Shown here in pieces: positions 1 to 6,761 of a stretch of DNA of 64,000 nt. Origin of the DNA: Liquorilactobacillus ghanensis DSM 18630 (GTDB lineage: Bacteria; Bacillota; Bacilli; Lactobacillales; Lactobacillaceae); NCBI RefSeq assembly GCF_001435235.1, contig NZ_AZGB01000009.1:39591-103590 (forward strand), in the 5' to 3' direction. Under the pieces are notes generated by a model. That model saw only the letters and a list, made by a program, of their open reading frames with translations. It was not told where the DNA came from and did no database searches. Made by a program: the position numbers and the translations under genes. Position 1 is the stretch's first letter. Each line of letters begins with the position of its first letter.

Positions 1-557
1 AAATAGTAAATCCCAAATAGTGGATTATGATCAACTGTGTCGTCAGTTACTAAAACAGTTCTTCGCGGATCTAGTTTTTGAATAGCCATCTCGGTATTCT
101 CTGCATCAGTCTTTTTAATGTATAGCAGTTCATATGCTGAACCTAATACACTTAAGTCTTTTTCTAGTTCTGTGTTGTGTGAATCAACATCCATCTCATC
201 AAACGATTCCTGAATAGGCTTAATGTTTTTACCCTCCGCTGCAGCAATTGAGAGAGGGTTACCAGTTGTGAATCCTACATTCATATCAGTAATATACTTT
301 GCATGATTAGCTAAAACTTTCTGATTGGCTTTTCCTAGCGTATTGCTTAGTTGCCGCTGAACAATTGTTTGATTTCCTTGATAGTAATCTTCTAGCAAGT
401 CGAAGCGCTCAATTCTTTGCTGCTGTGCATTGATAGCGTAGTTAATAGCATCGAAGTTTGGATTATTTATATCACCAAGCAGTTCTGGATCAACTGCAAC
501 ATCTGAACTTCTATCTTTTCCCCAGTTTAACAAACTAATCGAATCTATTTTAATCAC
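1..557 (-). CDS. Phage portal protein, N-terminal part (cut by window edge)
   Basis: The reading frame starts with GTG at 557. That codon overlaps the terL stop (GTGA), which is usual for translationally coupled packaging genes. The 185 visible residues include YYQGNQTI, ITDMNVGFTTGNPLS and LGSAYELLYI, the pattern of the SPP1 Gp6-like portal family. Portals form the dodecameric ring at one capsid vertex through which DNA is packaged and which docks the large terminase. The rest of the protein lies to the left of the window. Its place directly after terL in the late operon supports the call. Confidence 0.9.
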   Translation of the reverse strand, partial: MIKIDSISLLNWGKDRSSDVAVDPELLGDINNPNFDAINYAINAQQQRIERFDLLEDYYQGNQTIVQRQLSNTLGKANQKVLANHAKYITDMNVGFTTGNPLSIAAAEGKNIKPIQESFDEMDVDSHNTELEKDLSVLGSAYELLYIKKTDAENTEMAIQKLDPRRTVLVTDDTVDHNPLFGIYY

Positions 558-1795
558 CCTCTTAACCACATCGGCTTTACTGCCACCGTTGCTTTATTTA
601 ATTCGTTATGCTGACTGTAAATTGCATAACGCACAGCATCTTGCACATCATCATTAGCTTTTACTGGCATACCTGTTTTCTCGTCCCAGATGTATTGATA
701 TATCTCATCTAAGAACTTATCTATTGCTTCTTTTACAACAAAAAAGTGGCTATCTTTCATCAGCTTTGCAACTGATTCAATACCACTCAGCACACTTTTA
801 TTTGCGTTATAACAATTCAGATGTTCGCGTCTGAAACGTGCCACATGTTCTGGCCTTGCTGAATCAGCCCAGAAACGAATACGGCTACCGTATCGGCCCT
901 GGATTTCCTTAGCAACTCTAACCCAATAATCAATCTCTTTGTACTGCTTCGTGTGTTCTTCGACTAAATAGGTGTTGCCCTGATCATCATCAGCCATAAC
1001 TACGATCGTTCCTTTATGCTCGTAGCCCCAGTCGACCCCAGCATAGTAAGTCAAGTTACCTGGTAATTTTGATTTAGGAATAACCATCACATCTTTGTTA
1101 AAGTCACGATACACCATGCCCTCGCCAGATACCCACAATCCTAAAATCGAACGGTCATAGAACATTCCGCTAGGCGTTCCGGCTTTCATATGTTGAATGT
1201 AATCGTGTGGTAAAAACGTATTATCATCAAGTACAAAATGATAGCTGACTACACCGGCCTTTGGATCATCATTGTCGATATAATCAGCTTTAAGATAGTG
1301 CGTTGGTACGTCAGGGTTAGTATCACAGATAATGCGTGCATGTGGTGCTGAACAACGATTAAGAATTTCGTTGAATACTTCTTCGTTGGCTAAGCTGGCT
1401 TCATTAATGTATGCACCAAAGCTTGTCATCCCACGTATAGCACCAAGTCCAGCAATACTTCCGGTGAATGTTTGAACGACCTTAACGCCGAATAGTTTAA
1501 ACGAATTGTGCTTATCAAACTTAAAATCAATACCATACTTGTTTGATAATTCCTGCAGCACGTTATTTTGGAGTGACTTACTCGAATAACCAGCCAGAAT
1601 GTACATTGGCTCGTCCACGCCTAACTTGTCAGCTAGCTTTCTAACTCGCCTTAGTTCAAATAAGAACACATCGTTATCCACAACAGTTTTGCCTGAACGA
1701 ACTGCGCCGTAGTTGATCAGCAAACGCCAATCTGTACGCTTTAAAGTCTGCAATACTTGAATCTGCTTAGGTGTGTATAGCTTACTTAGCGCCAT
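554..1795 (-). CDS. terL: Terminase large subunit
   Basis: This is the ATP-driven DNA packaging motor with a C-terminal nuclease that cuts concatemers. The N-terminal ATPase has a Walker A motif, GAVRSGKT, at residues 30-37. The motifs FGAYINEA and IICDTNPD follow, and the nuclease domain contains YYAGVDWGYEHKG with its acidic residue. At 413 residues it is a normal length for the PBSX XtmB/Terminase_3 type. I prefer the ATG at 1795, preceded by AGGCGG at good spacing, over an upstream GTG at 1804. The gene overlaps the end of terS by 14 bases and the portal start by 4, so all three are probably coupled. Confidence 0.93.
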   Translation of the reverse strand: MALSKLYTPKQIQVLQTLKRTDWRLLINYGAVRSGKTVVDNDVFLFELRRVRKLADKLGVDEPMYILAGYSSKSLQNNVLQELSNKYGIDFKFDKHNSFKLFGVKVVQTFTGSIAGLGAIRGMTSFGAYINEASLANEEVFNEILNRCSAPHARIICDTNPDVPTHYLKADYIDNDDPKAGVVSYHFVLDDNTFLPHDYIQHMKAGTPSGMFYDRSILGLWVSGEGMVYRDFNKDVMVIPKSKLPGNLTYYAGVDWGYEHKGTIVVMADDDQGNTYLVEEHTKQYKEIDYWVRVAKEIQGRYGSRIRFWADSARPEHVARFRREHLNCYNANKSVLSGIESVAKLMKDSHFFVVKEAIDKFLDEIYQYIWDEKTGMPVKANDDVQDAVRYAIYSQHNELNKATVAVKPMWLRG

Positions 1796-2576
1796 CTGCG
1801 TCACCGCCTAACGCTTCATCAAGTTTATCCAGATACTTAGATACTTTTGTTTCTGTATCGTTTCCATTGTCGTTTAAGATTTTCGCTTTGGCTTCAAGTA
1901 TGTTAAGCTGCTGGTCCATTAACGCAAGCTTCTTTCTCCGCTCGTCAGTTTCATCAGCAATCTTAACAAACTGTTTAATCAAGTTTCCTAACGTTGATTG
2001 GGCACGTGACAAAGCTTGCAAGTAGTTAGCTTGCTTATCCCAGGCATATTGATACTGTCTAACCTCTTTAGTTTGAGCAGGCTTGCCAGTTTTTTTATTT
2101 ACAATCATTGGATTTAAATCTACTTCAGTAACATCGCTAGTAGTATCAAACTCACTAGCCACATTCATTATTTTCACTGAACGAATGATTGCAGCATATT
2201 GAATCATAATATTATTCCAAATAATATCTTCCGGCTTAGACGTGTAAATTTCTTGGACCAGTTCACGAGTATCCTCCGGAAGCCACTTGGCAAATAATCC
2301 ATGACTAACCGCATTCTTATTCCCTTTCGGTGGTGAAGCATGTGGATTACCTGGATTGCCTTTGGCGTATTGATTGCCCTTCATAGAGGAACGTTCCTTT
2401 TTATTAGTAACGTTACCCTTTAAATCATCGTTCCATTTATCTTGTGACTTCCACTTGCGAATCTGTGATGGACTAATACCGAGTTCATCAGCAATATCTA
2501 CTAATTTCTTTTTGCCACCTGAATCAAGCCAAATCTGTCGTGCTTGTTCTCGTTTTGGATTTCTTTTTCTAGGCAT
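1782..2576 (-). CDS. terS: Terminase small subunit (PBSX XtmA-like)
   Basis: The protein recognises the phage packaging site and hands DNA to TerL. Residues about 8-48 form a helix-turn-helix (IADELGISPSQIRKWKSQDKW), followed by a glycine/asparagine-rich linker with KGNQYAKGNPGNP and NAVSHGLFAKW, typical of this family. The C-terminal half is helical and probably oligomerises; 264 residues is normal. The start is unusual. The SD GGAGG sits ideally for an ATG at 2580 that opens a 3-codon frame (ATG AAT GCC TAG), while the terS ATG lies inside that mini-frame. A terminator for the gene upstream lies only about 40 bases before the start. Confidence 0.88.
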   Translation of the reverse strand: MPRKRNPKREQARQIWLDSGGKKKLVDIADELGISPSQIRKWKSQDKWNDDLKGNVTNKKERSSMKGNQYAKGNPGNPHASPPKGNKNAVSHGLFAKWLPEDTRELVQEIYTSKPEDIIWNNIMIQYAAIIRSVKIMNVASEFDTTSDVTEVDLNPMIVNKKTGKPAQTKEVRQYQYAWDKQANYLQALSRAQSTLGNLIKQFVKIADETDERRKKLALMDQQLNILEAKAKILNDNGNDTETKVSKYLDKLDEALGGDADGAK

Positions 2577-2615
2577 TCATGTCCACCACCTCCTGAAAGT
2601 GTTTTGTTTTGCGCA

Positions 2616-2639
2616 TAAAAAAAGCAGCTCAATAGCTGC
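2616..2639 (-). terminator. Rho-independent terminator after the cargo gene
   Basis: On the minus strand a perfect 6-bp stem GCAGCT/AGCTGC with a 4-base loop is followed by an unbroken run of T. It lies just after the stop of the DUF5677-like gene and before terS. Confidence 0.85.
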
Positions 2640-2646
2640 AAAAGTG

Positions 2647-3471
2647 CTAATGTTGTAATAAAGTATTTATTTCTATTTTCGCTTTCAATGAACGCATATC
2701 TTTATCTTTATCTATCTTATAAAATTTAATAAATTCAATTAGTTCTAAATATAGTGCAGATCTGATATTTTCTAATACCCATTCAGGTATTGGAACCGAT
2801 TCCGTTAAATTTCCAATTGATTTTTCTTTGTCAATATCTACTAGTTTTAATATACCCGGTGCATTTGAACCATGAACCGCATCAGATGATAGCCCATATG
2901 TTCCATCATAAAACTCCCCACTTCCTAAACTCTTCATTAAATTTTTCATATTAGAGATACTCTTGTTTTCAAATGAATACCAAGATTTTTTTCTAATCTT
3001 TTTCTTTTCTATACCTTTAAAATACTTTTCATATCTTTCACAACGATCTTTATATAATTCTTCAAAATTATTAAAATTCGAATTATCTTCTTTGATTTTT
3101 TGGTCCACTATTGCCTTTAAGTGCAAAGCTTTTTTACTATCTTTTCCTAAAGATTTTATTATATTATCTGTTTTCGTTACATTTAAATATTTTTCGTGAA
3201 GGTAAAACACTTTTGCTCTTTCTATAGTGTTTTTTTGAAATATAAATTTCAAATACATTTCCTGCTCAAAGAAAGTTCGATAAAGTATAGGTATCTCTGA
3301 ATATTTAGAATTTTCAAAAAGAATATTAATAGAATCAGCTTTGTTTCTTTGAGAAATTAATAGTCCTAAAATAGCAATATCAAACGTTTCAATCTTTCTT
3401 TTACTTCTGATCTTTTCAAGGACATGTTCAATAACAGATTGACAATCTTTTACAACAGAATTCAAATCCAT
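2647..3471 (-). CDS. DUF5677-like protein, prophage cargo (moron) candidate
   Basis: The 274-residue protein is predicted helical and soluble. It resembles the DUF5677 family: an early R-T-F-F-E-Q-E motif (residues about 85-91) and a late SSDAVHGSNAPG motif with a conserved-looking histidine. Its function is unknown, and DUF5677 proteins turn up in accessory and defence-like contexts. The start at 3471 is chosen because GGGGAAG lies 6 bases upstream; an ATG 18 bases earlier has no ribosome site. The gene is visibly more AT-rich than the terminase genes next to it. It has terminators on both sides and a TATAAT hexamer upstream, so it looks like an independently transcribed insertion in the late operon. 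The family call is moderate. Confidence 0.7.
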   Translation of the reverse strand: MDLNSVVKDCQSVIEHVLEKIRSKRKIETFDIAILGLLISQRNKADSINILFENSKYSEIPILYRTFFEQEMYLKFIFQKNTIERAKVFYLHEKYLNVTKTDNIIKSLGKDSKKALHLKAIVDQKIKEDNSNFNNFEELYKDRCERYEKYFKGIEKKKIRKKSWYSFENKSISNMKNLMKSLGSGEFYDGTYGLSSDAVHGSNAPGILKLVDIDKEKSIGNLTESVPIPEWVLENIRSALYLELIEFIKFYKIDKDKDMRSLKAKIEINTLLQH

Positions 3472-3507
3472 AACATCTTCCCCTATCATAATTATTTTAT
3501 CTCATAA

Positions 3508-3513
3508 ATTATA
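3508..3513 (-). promoter_or_regulatory. Possible -10 box for the cargo gene
   Basis: TATAAT on the minus strand lies 36 bases before the chosen start codon, directly after the terminator stem at 3523-3544. No good -35 is seen; the expected position falls within the terminator hairpin. Confidence 0.4.
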
Positions 3514-3544
3514 CAACAAAAATAGCAACCATCGCTGATTGCTA
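3513..3544 (-). terminator. Rho-independent terminator upstream of the cargo gene
   Basis: Minus-strand stem TAGCAATC/GGTTGCTA (8 bp with one G-T pair) with a 6-base loop, followed by TTTTTG. It would end transcripts coming from the late regulator and the structured gap. Confidence 0.75.
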
Positions 3545-3884
3545 CTGATAAAATAATTGTGGAGGTTTGATAGTTTAGCGTCATTCAGGACAAATATGTA
3601 TTGCCGGATTCACACCGGCTTACAATTCAAACACCTCAATCTTATTAAACATAATAAAATTAAAATGCTTTACATCTTCTTAGCTGGTATCAGAATAAAT
3701 GGATTTTTTGCGGGTTCATACCAGCTATGTGCTTTAGTCCTCCAGCTTCAGACGGGATATGCACTAACCCGCTAGTCTTTCCTAGCTGCCATTAGAATGT
3801 GAAAGGATGAAAAGTGTAAGATTACTTACAAATCCCACACTATCATTTTATGCTTTTTTCGATGAGAAAAAACAATATATAGTC
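3545..3884 (-). other. Structured non-coding region, candidate ncRNA or packaging site
   Basis: About 340 bases without a credible gene, lying between the late regulator and the terminator before the cargo gene. On the minus strand, AGCCGGTGTGAATCCGGC (about 3601-3620) and AGCTGGTATGAACCCGC (3709-3727) are clearly related. On the plus strand TAGCTGGTATCAGAAT (3681) and TAGCTGCCATTAGAAT (3783) are also related, so a module of about 105 bases appears twice. Stems TAGCTGGTAT/ATACCAGCTA (3681-3690 with 3718-3727) and GCGGGTT/AACCCGC (3710-3716 with 3766-3772) interlock like a pseudoknot, and TGTAAG/CTTACA (about 3816-3831) makes a further hairpin. Terminase binding sites are commonly found here, so a cos/pac role or a structured RNA are both possible. 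Confidence 0.5.
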
Positions 3885-4322
3885 TCATTTCGGCAATATT
3901 CCTTCTTCTTTCGCTAAAAGCTCCAATAACTTTTCCCGTTTCCGATAGATCTGCGCACGGCTAAGTTGAGGTTTCAATACCTTGCCGACCATGAGCCAAT
4001 CGTAATAATCATTCGTACAGAATCTCAGCTTATAAATTTCTTTCTGCTGTTCAGTCATAACATCTAAAACAGTATCTCTCACGCTTCGTAAATAATATAA
4101 ACGTTGCAAGTAATTGTCTTTTTCTTTAGCTTCAAGAATTTTTTCTGCTTTGTTCACAGTTACGGAGCTTCGGCCACCACCCACATTTTCATCTTCAAAT
4201 TCACGAAAAGGCCATTCAATTTCAAATTCTCGTCGTTTGATTAATTTATCCACCTTTGCGATCTTCATAAAATCTGCTTCAAGCCCTGCCATTTCCTTAC
4301 TTGATAATCTTTCTTCAATCAC
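3885..4322 (-). CDS. Late transcription regulator, DUF722/RinA-like
   Basis: The 145-residue protein carries the N-terminal EIEWPFREFEDENVGGGRS signature seen in the DUF722/RinA-like family. This is followed by a helical region and a C-terminal sigma-70 region-4-like helix-turn-helix (RAQIYRKREKLLELL). Members in Firmicutes phages switch on the late packaging and structural genes. Its place as the last early-type gene before the terminase block fits that job. It overlaps no neighbour and is followed by the structured gap, where a late promoter would be expected. DNA-binding specificity cannot be read from the sequence. Confidence 0.8.
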   Translation of the reverse strand: MIEERLSSKEMAGLEADFMKIAKVDKLIKRREFEIEWPFREFEDENVGGGRSSVTVNKAEKILEAKEKDNYLQRLYYLRSVRDTVLDVMTEQQKEIYKLRFCTNDYYDWLMVGKVLKPQLSRAQIYRKREKLLELLAKEEGILPK

Positions 4323-4403
4323 TCACTAACTCACCTCTTATCTAAATAAACAATCCAACCGCATAAAATCATAAAAGCAATTAAACATATCGACACCCAC
4401 ATG

Positions 4404-4535
4404 TTACTCATCTCCAAACTTTCCTATATGGCTTCCACAATGAGGACAAAACTTAAATCCTTGATACTCCATAGTCGGGTATTCATCCTTACAGAAATCA
4501 CAATATCCATACTGTTTTTTATAATCTAAGTTCAT
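4404..4535 (-). CDS. Small zinc-ribbon protein
   Basis: A 43-residue frame holds two CxxC pairs, CDFC (residues 12-15) and CPHC (30-33), spaced as in a zinc ribbon. The ATG at 4535 has no strong ribosome site; a TTG 15 bases upstream in the same frame is an alternative start. It follows another small gene by 18 bases in the same direction, inside a cluster of accessory early phage genes. Its function is unknown. The paired cysteines are the main reason to believe it is real. Confidence 0.6.
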   Translation of the reverse strand: MNLDYKKQYGYCDFCKDEYPTMEYQGFKFCPHCGSHIGKFGDE

Positions 4536-4553
4536 AGACAATCCAAGCAATAC

Positions 4554-4700
4554 TTATTCAACTGTAAATTTAGAATCAGAATCTTCAAGAATTAATTTAG
4601 CGGCAAGTCTAATTAAGGCCGATAAATCCCTATTAGATAGCCTGCTTTTTAAGATCATTTCACCCTTACTGTTAAAAACAACCTTTGCTCCATGCTTCAT
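4554..4700 (-). CDS. Small phage protein, unknown
   Basis: A 48-residue frame (MKHGAKVVFNSKGEMILKSR at its start) whose ATG is preceded by GGAGAG formed from the last codons of the upstream gene, at good spacing. The product is a short beta-hairpin-like start followed by an amphipathic helix with many leucines and alanines. I recognise no family. Overlap of ribosome site and upstream stop argues for coupled translation and so for a real gene. Confidence 0.55.
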   Translation of the reverse strand: MKHGAKVVFNSKGEMILKSRLSNRDLSALIRLAAKLILEDSDSKFTVE

Positions 4701-4704
4701 TCAA

Positions 4705-4995
4705 TCACTCTCCTAGCTTGCGTCCACACACATCACAATATTTAATATCATTTAAATAGCTTTCTTTATATACATCCTTACCAATAGCCTTTACATCATG
4801 AACACATTCCTTTCTACTTTTTGGTACCCCAAGTTCATCATGGCAATACCCACATATTGTCTGCGCCTTGGTTGGAGCATCTAAAATCTGCTTAAGCTCT
4901 GCCGGTGTAAAATGAATTACTTTATCGGACTTACTGAACTTTTTAGCAGTTGGTTCTTCTTCAAACTCTTTTAGTAATGCTTCTCTAGTTTTCAT
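4705..4995 (-). CDS. Phage zinc-finger protein, unknown
   Basis: The 96-residue protein has CGYC in the middle and CDVCGRKLGE at the very end, with further Cys/His residues between. It therefore probably folds around one zinc ion. The N-terminal third is charged. It overlaps the end of the upstream gene by 11 bases, so the two are translationally coupled. Proteins of this sort are common in the small-gene block of lactic acid bacterial phages. No function is assigned. Confidence 0.65.
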   Translation of the reverse strand: MKTREALLKEFEEEPTAKKFSKSDKVIHFTPAELKQILDAPTKAQTICGYCHDELGVPKSRKECVHDVKAIGKDVYKESYLNDIKYCDVCGRKLGE

Positions 4996-5563
4996 TTTCG
5001 ATAACCTCCTTGCACTTGGTTAAATCAACTTCTGCAAATTTTGGCCATGAGTTCATTTCTAAAATTTCATTTATAGTAAATTTATCGGCAGCCTTTTTAT
5101 TAACTAACTCAATACTGGAGCTTCGCACTAAATAGTTTCCTAAAATCTTAATATAATATTCCTTCTCTTTTTCTACTTGGATCCATTCGGGGCAGTACCA
5201 CGCTTTTGCGAATAAAATCTCACGGTCATTGCGATAAAGTGGATAGTCATCTTTTTTTATCCAATGTTTCAAGTGTGGATAGTAAGTGTCAGGGCTTCCG
5301 ATAGCCTCAAATGCCCTAAAGAGTTCTCTTGTTCTCGTACGAATATCATCAAATTCCGCTTTCTCAGCTTTGGTAAATCTGATTTTCTGCTGCCAGAAAT
5401 CAGACACCTTACCTAAAATCTGTGTTTTATAAAGCTGGAGAGAGAACCATTCTTTTTCATCTGTATTAGGTAAAATTTCATTTAATCTATCAACATCATC
5501 AATGGCTAGTCTGATAACTATTTTGTCGCCAGCTTCTAACTTTTTAACATCCTCGTATTTCAT
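4985..5563 (-). CDS. Phage protein, possibly DUF1642-like
   Basis: The 192-residue soluble protein is rich in charged and aromatic residues. The C-terminal stretch (EKEYYIKILGNYLVRSSS, then FTINEILEMNSWPKFAEVDL) resembles the DUF1642 family of Lactobacillus and Lactococcus phages, which end in a similar pattern; I am not sure of this. DUF1642 has no known role. The gene follows a small membrane protein gene by 13 bases and overlaps the next gene by 11, so it belongs to a single early transcript. Confidence 0.6.
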   Translation of the reverse strand: MKYEDVKKLEAGDKIVIRLAIDDVDRLNEILPNTDEKEWFSLQLYKTQILGKVSDFWQQKIRFTKAEKAEFDDIRTRTRELFRAFEAIGSPDTYYPHLKHWIKKDDYPLYRNDREILFAKAWYCPEWIQVEKEKEYYIKILGNYLVRSSSIELVNKKAADKFTINEILEMNSWPKFAEVDLTKCKEVIENEN

Positions 5564-5576
5564 TTTTCTTCTCTCC

Positions 5577-5891
5577 CTACTTCAATTCATTAACGATAAC
5601 CGTTGTGTTATCACCAAAATAAATGTTGTGTTTACGATTGTGCTGATCTACATATTGAAGCGATCTGTTTTGATGTGAAACATCAAATTTGCCTTTGAAG
5701 TGCATAATCGCTTTGCCGTCAGCGTTATAAACTGTTATGTCACGTTCAATTCCGTTATTTGTTTCAGATTGAAAATTTTTAACTGTTCTAATACCAGTTG
5801 CTGTATGGCTTAAAAACCAATAAGAACACCACCCCAAACTCATCAAACCAACAACCACAATAACTCCAATTGTAATAACCGTTTTTTTCAT
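5577..5891 (-). CDS. Small membrane-anchored phage protein
   Basis: The 104-residue protein starts MKKTV and has one hydrophobic helix (about residues 6-28), followed by a soluble part with a beta-rich look (NAEITVYNADG-like, YVDQHNRKHNIYFGDNT). It would be anchored in the membrane with the soluble part outside. It overlaps the upstream gene by 4 bases (ATGA). Similar short membrane proteins in phage early operons have no assigned role. No lipobox cysteine is in a credible position. Confidence 0.65.
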   Translation of the reverse strand: MKKTVITIGVIVVVGLMSLGWCSYWFLSHTATGIRTVKNFQSETNNGIERDITVYNADGKAIMHFKGKFDVSHQNRSLQYVDQHNRKHNIYFGDNTTVIVNELK

Positions 5892-6115
5892 TTTTCCTCA
5901 CCTTTCAGCTTTTTCCAGTTGTATTCCTGATAATTCATCAACGCCACGCAAAATTCAATCACTAGCGGATGACTGTCATACTTTTGTTCTAAATGTGCAA
6001 GTGAGCCAACTAACCAGTGCCAGTATTCCTGGCTATCCAGCGGGTGCTGCTGCATAAATACATTTGAAGCCTGCATCCACTTTTGAACGTCTGCAAATAC
6101 CAAACTCCAATTCAT
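5888..6115 (-). CDS. Hypothetical phage protein (75 aa)
   Basis: A short helical protein rich in tryptophan and histidine (WHWLVGSLAHLEQKY). It starts directly at the stop of the rusA-like gene (the two frames abut) and overlaps the next gene by 4 bases, as expected in a tight early operon. I recognise no domain. Confidence 0.6.
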   Translation of the reverse strand: MNWSLVFADVQKWMQASNVFMQQHPLDSQEYWHWLVGSLAHLEQKYDSHPLVIEFCVALMNYQEYNWKKLKGEEK

Positions 6116-6526
6116 TCATCCCACATCCTCAATTCTGATAAATATTCCTGGCATCTGTGCCCAAAATTTTTCAGCAATCAAACTGACTACGTATCTGTCG
6201 TCTTTCCAAAATCCTAATTTAGTCAAGCAATCCTGAACTAGTTTGGTCATGTTGTCTAAATCAGGCTTGGTGTCTTTGTATTCCCCATCACCATGTTTAC
6301 CCTTTAACGGAAAACAATACTTAATTGTCATCCGAACTTTACCAGGCATTTTTTGTTCGGGTGTGTATTGTCCAAACATATCCATGTATAACTGCCGTGC
6401 ATTTCTTAATTCCGCTGGTTCATAAAATACTGGCTTGCCCTTTACGACTGACACCTGTTTTTCCTGATGTGTGACTGTCGGTATTTTCTTCATTGGTACA
6501 AAAAACTGAATTACTTTTTCTGTCAT
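6116..6526 (-). CDS. rusA: RusA-family Holliday junction resolvase
   Basis: RusA enzymes are small metal-dependent nucleases that cut four-way junctions formed during phage recombination and replication. The diagnostic run KPDLDNMTKLVQDCL with its two aspartates is present, followed by GFWKDDRYV with the third acidic position and the IAEKFW strand. The usual length of 120-140 residues is met. I take the ATG at 6526 because AAAGAG lies 8 bases before it; earlier GTG and ATG codons at 6535 and 6532 sit too close to that site. It is the first gene after the candidate origin region. Confidence 0.88.
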   Translation of the reverse strand: MTEKVIQFFVPMKKIPTVTHQEKQVSVVKGKPVFYEPAELRNARQLYMDMFGQYTPEQKMPGKVRMTIKYCFPLKGKHGDGEYKDTKPDLDNMTKLVQDCLTKLGFWKDDRYVVSLIAEKFWAQMPGIFIRIEDVG

Positions 6527-6588
6527 TTTCATCACTCTTTATTTTATTAATTTTATCTATTACGTTTTAATTTTTCATTTTATTTCAT

Positions 6589-6746
6589 TGTCCGTTCCTG
6601 TCTGTTGTCGTAGCTACTCTCCCAAGGAGAGCTACGACAAGACAGACGGACAGCGGTGTGACAGGGCTTTTGAGAGTTGTCGGAGCTGTCGGAGCTATTT
6701 AGCTATCAACGAACAATCATGATTTGTCGGAGCTGTCGGAGCTAAT
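6589..6746. other. Candidate phage replication origin (cruciform plus iterons)
   Basis: The region from 6589 to 6652 is a long inverted repeat of about 27 paired bases. Its arms contain TGTCCGT/ACGGACA, GTCTGT/ACAGAC, GTCGTAGCT/AGCTACGAC and CTCC/GGAG, with small bulges. Next to it the 9-base unit GTCGGAGCT occurs four times as two tandem pairs (6679-6696 and 6726-6743), and the hairpin arm holds a one-base variant. The block is GC-rich against its surroundings, has no gene and directly follows the primase-helicase gene. These traits fit an origin with iterons; a terminator role for the hairpin is the alternative, though no T run follows. Confidence 0.6.
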
Positions 6747-6761
6747 AGTGCCGACACATTT

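Noticed and set aside
3601..3620. Possible tRNA T arm in the structured gap
   Set aside because: The 5-bp stem has a 7-base loop, but the loop does not match TTCRANN and no acceptor stem or other arms can be drawn at tRNA spacing.
3710..3772. tRNA with acceptor GCGGGTT/AACCCGC
   Set aside because: The enclosed length is only 63 bases and no T loop or anticodon arm fits.
3557..3775. 72-codon plus-strand frame in the structured gap
   Set aside because: It runs against the phage late genes, has no family and overlaps the paired repeats, which explain the conservation better.
6589..6652. Large hairpin as an ordinary terminator
   Set aside because: Neither strand has a T run after the stem, and the arm shares the iteron core; an origin element fits better.
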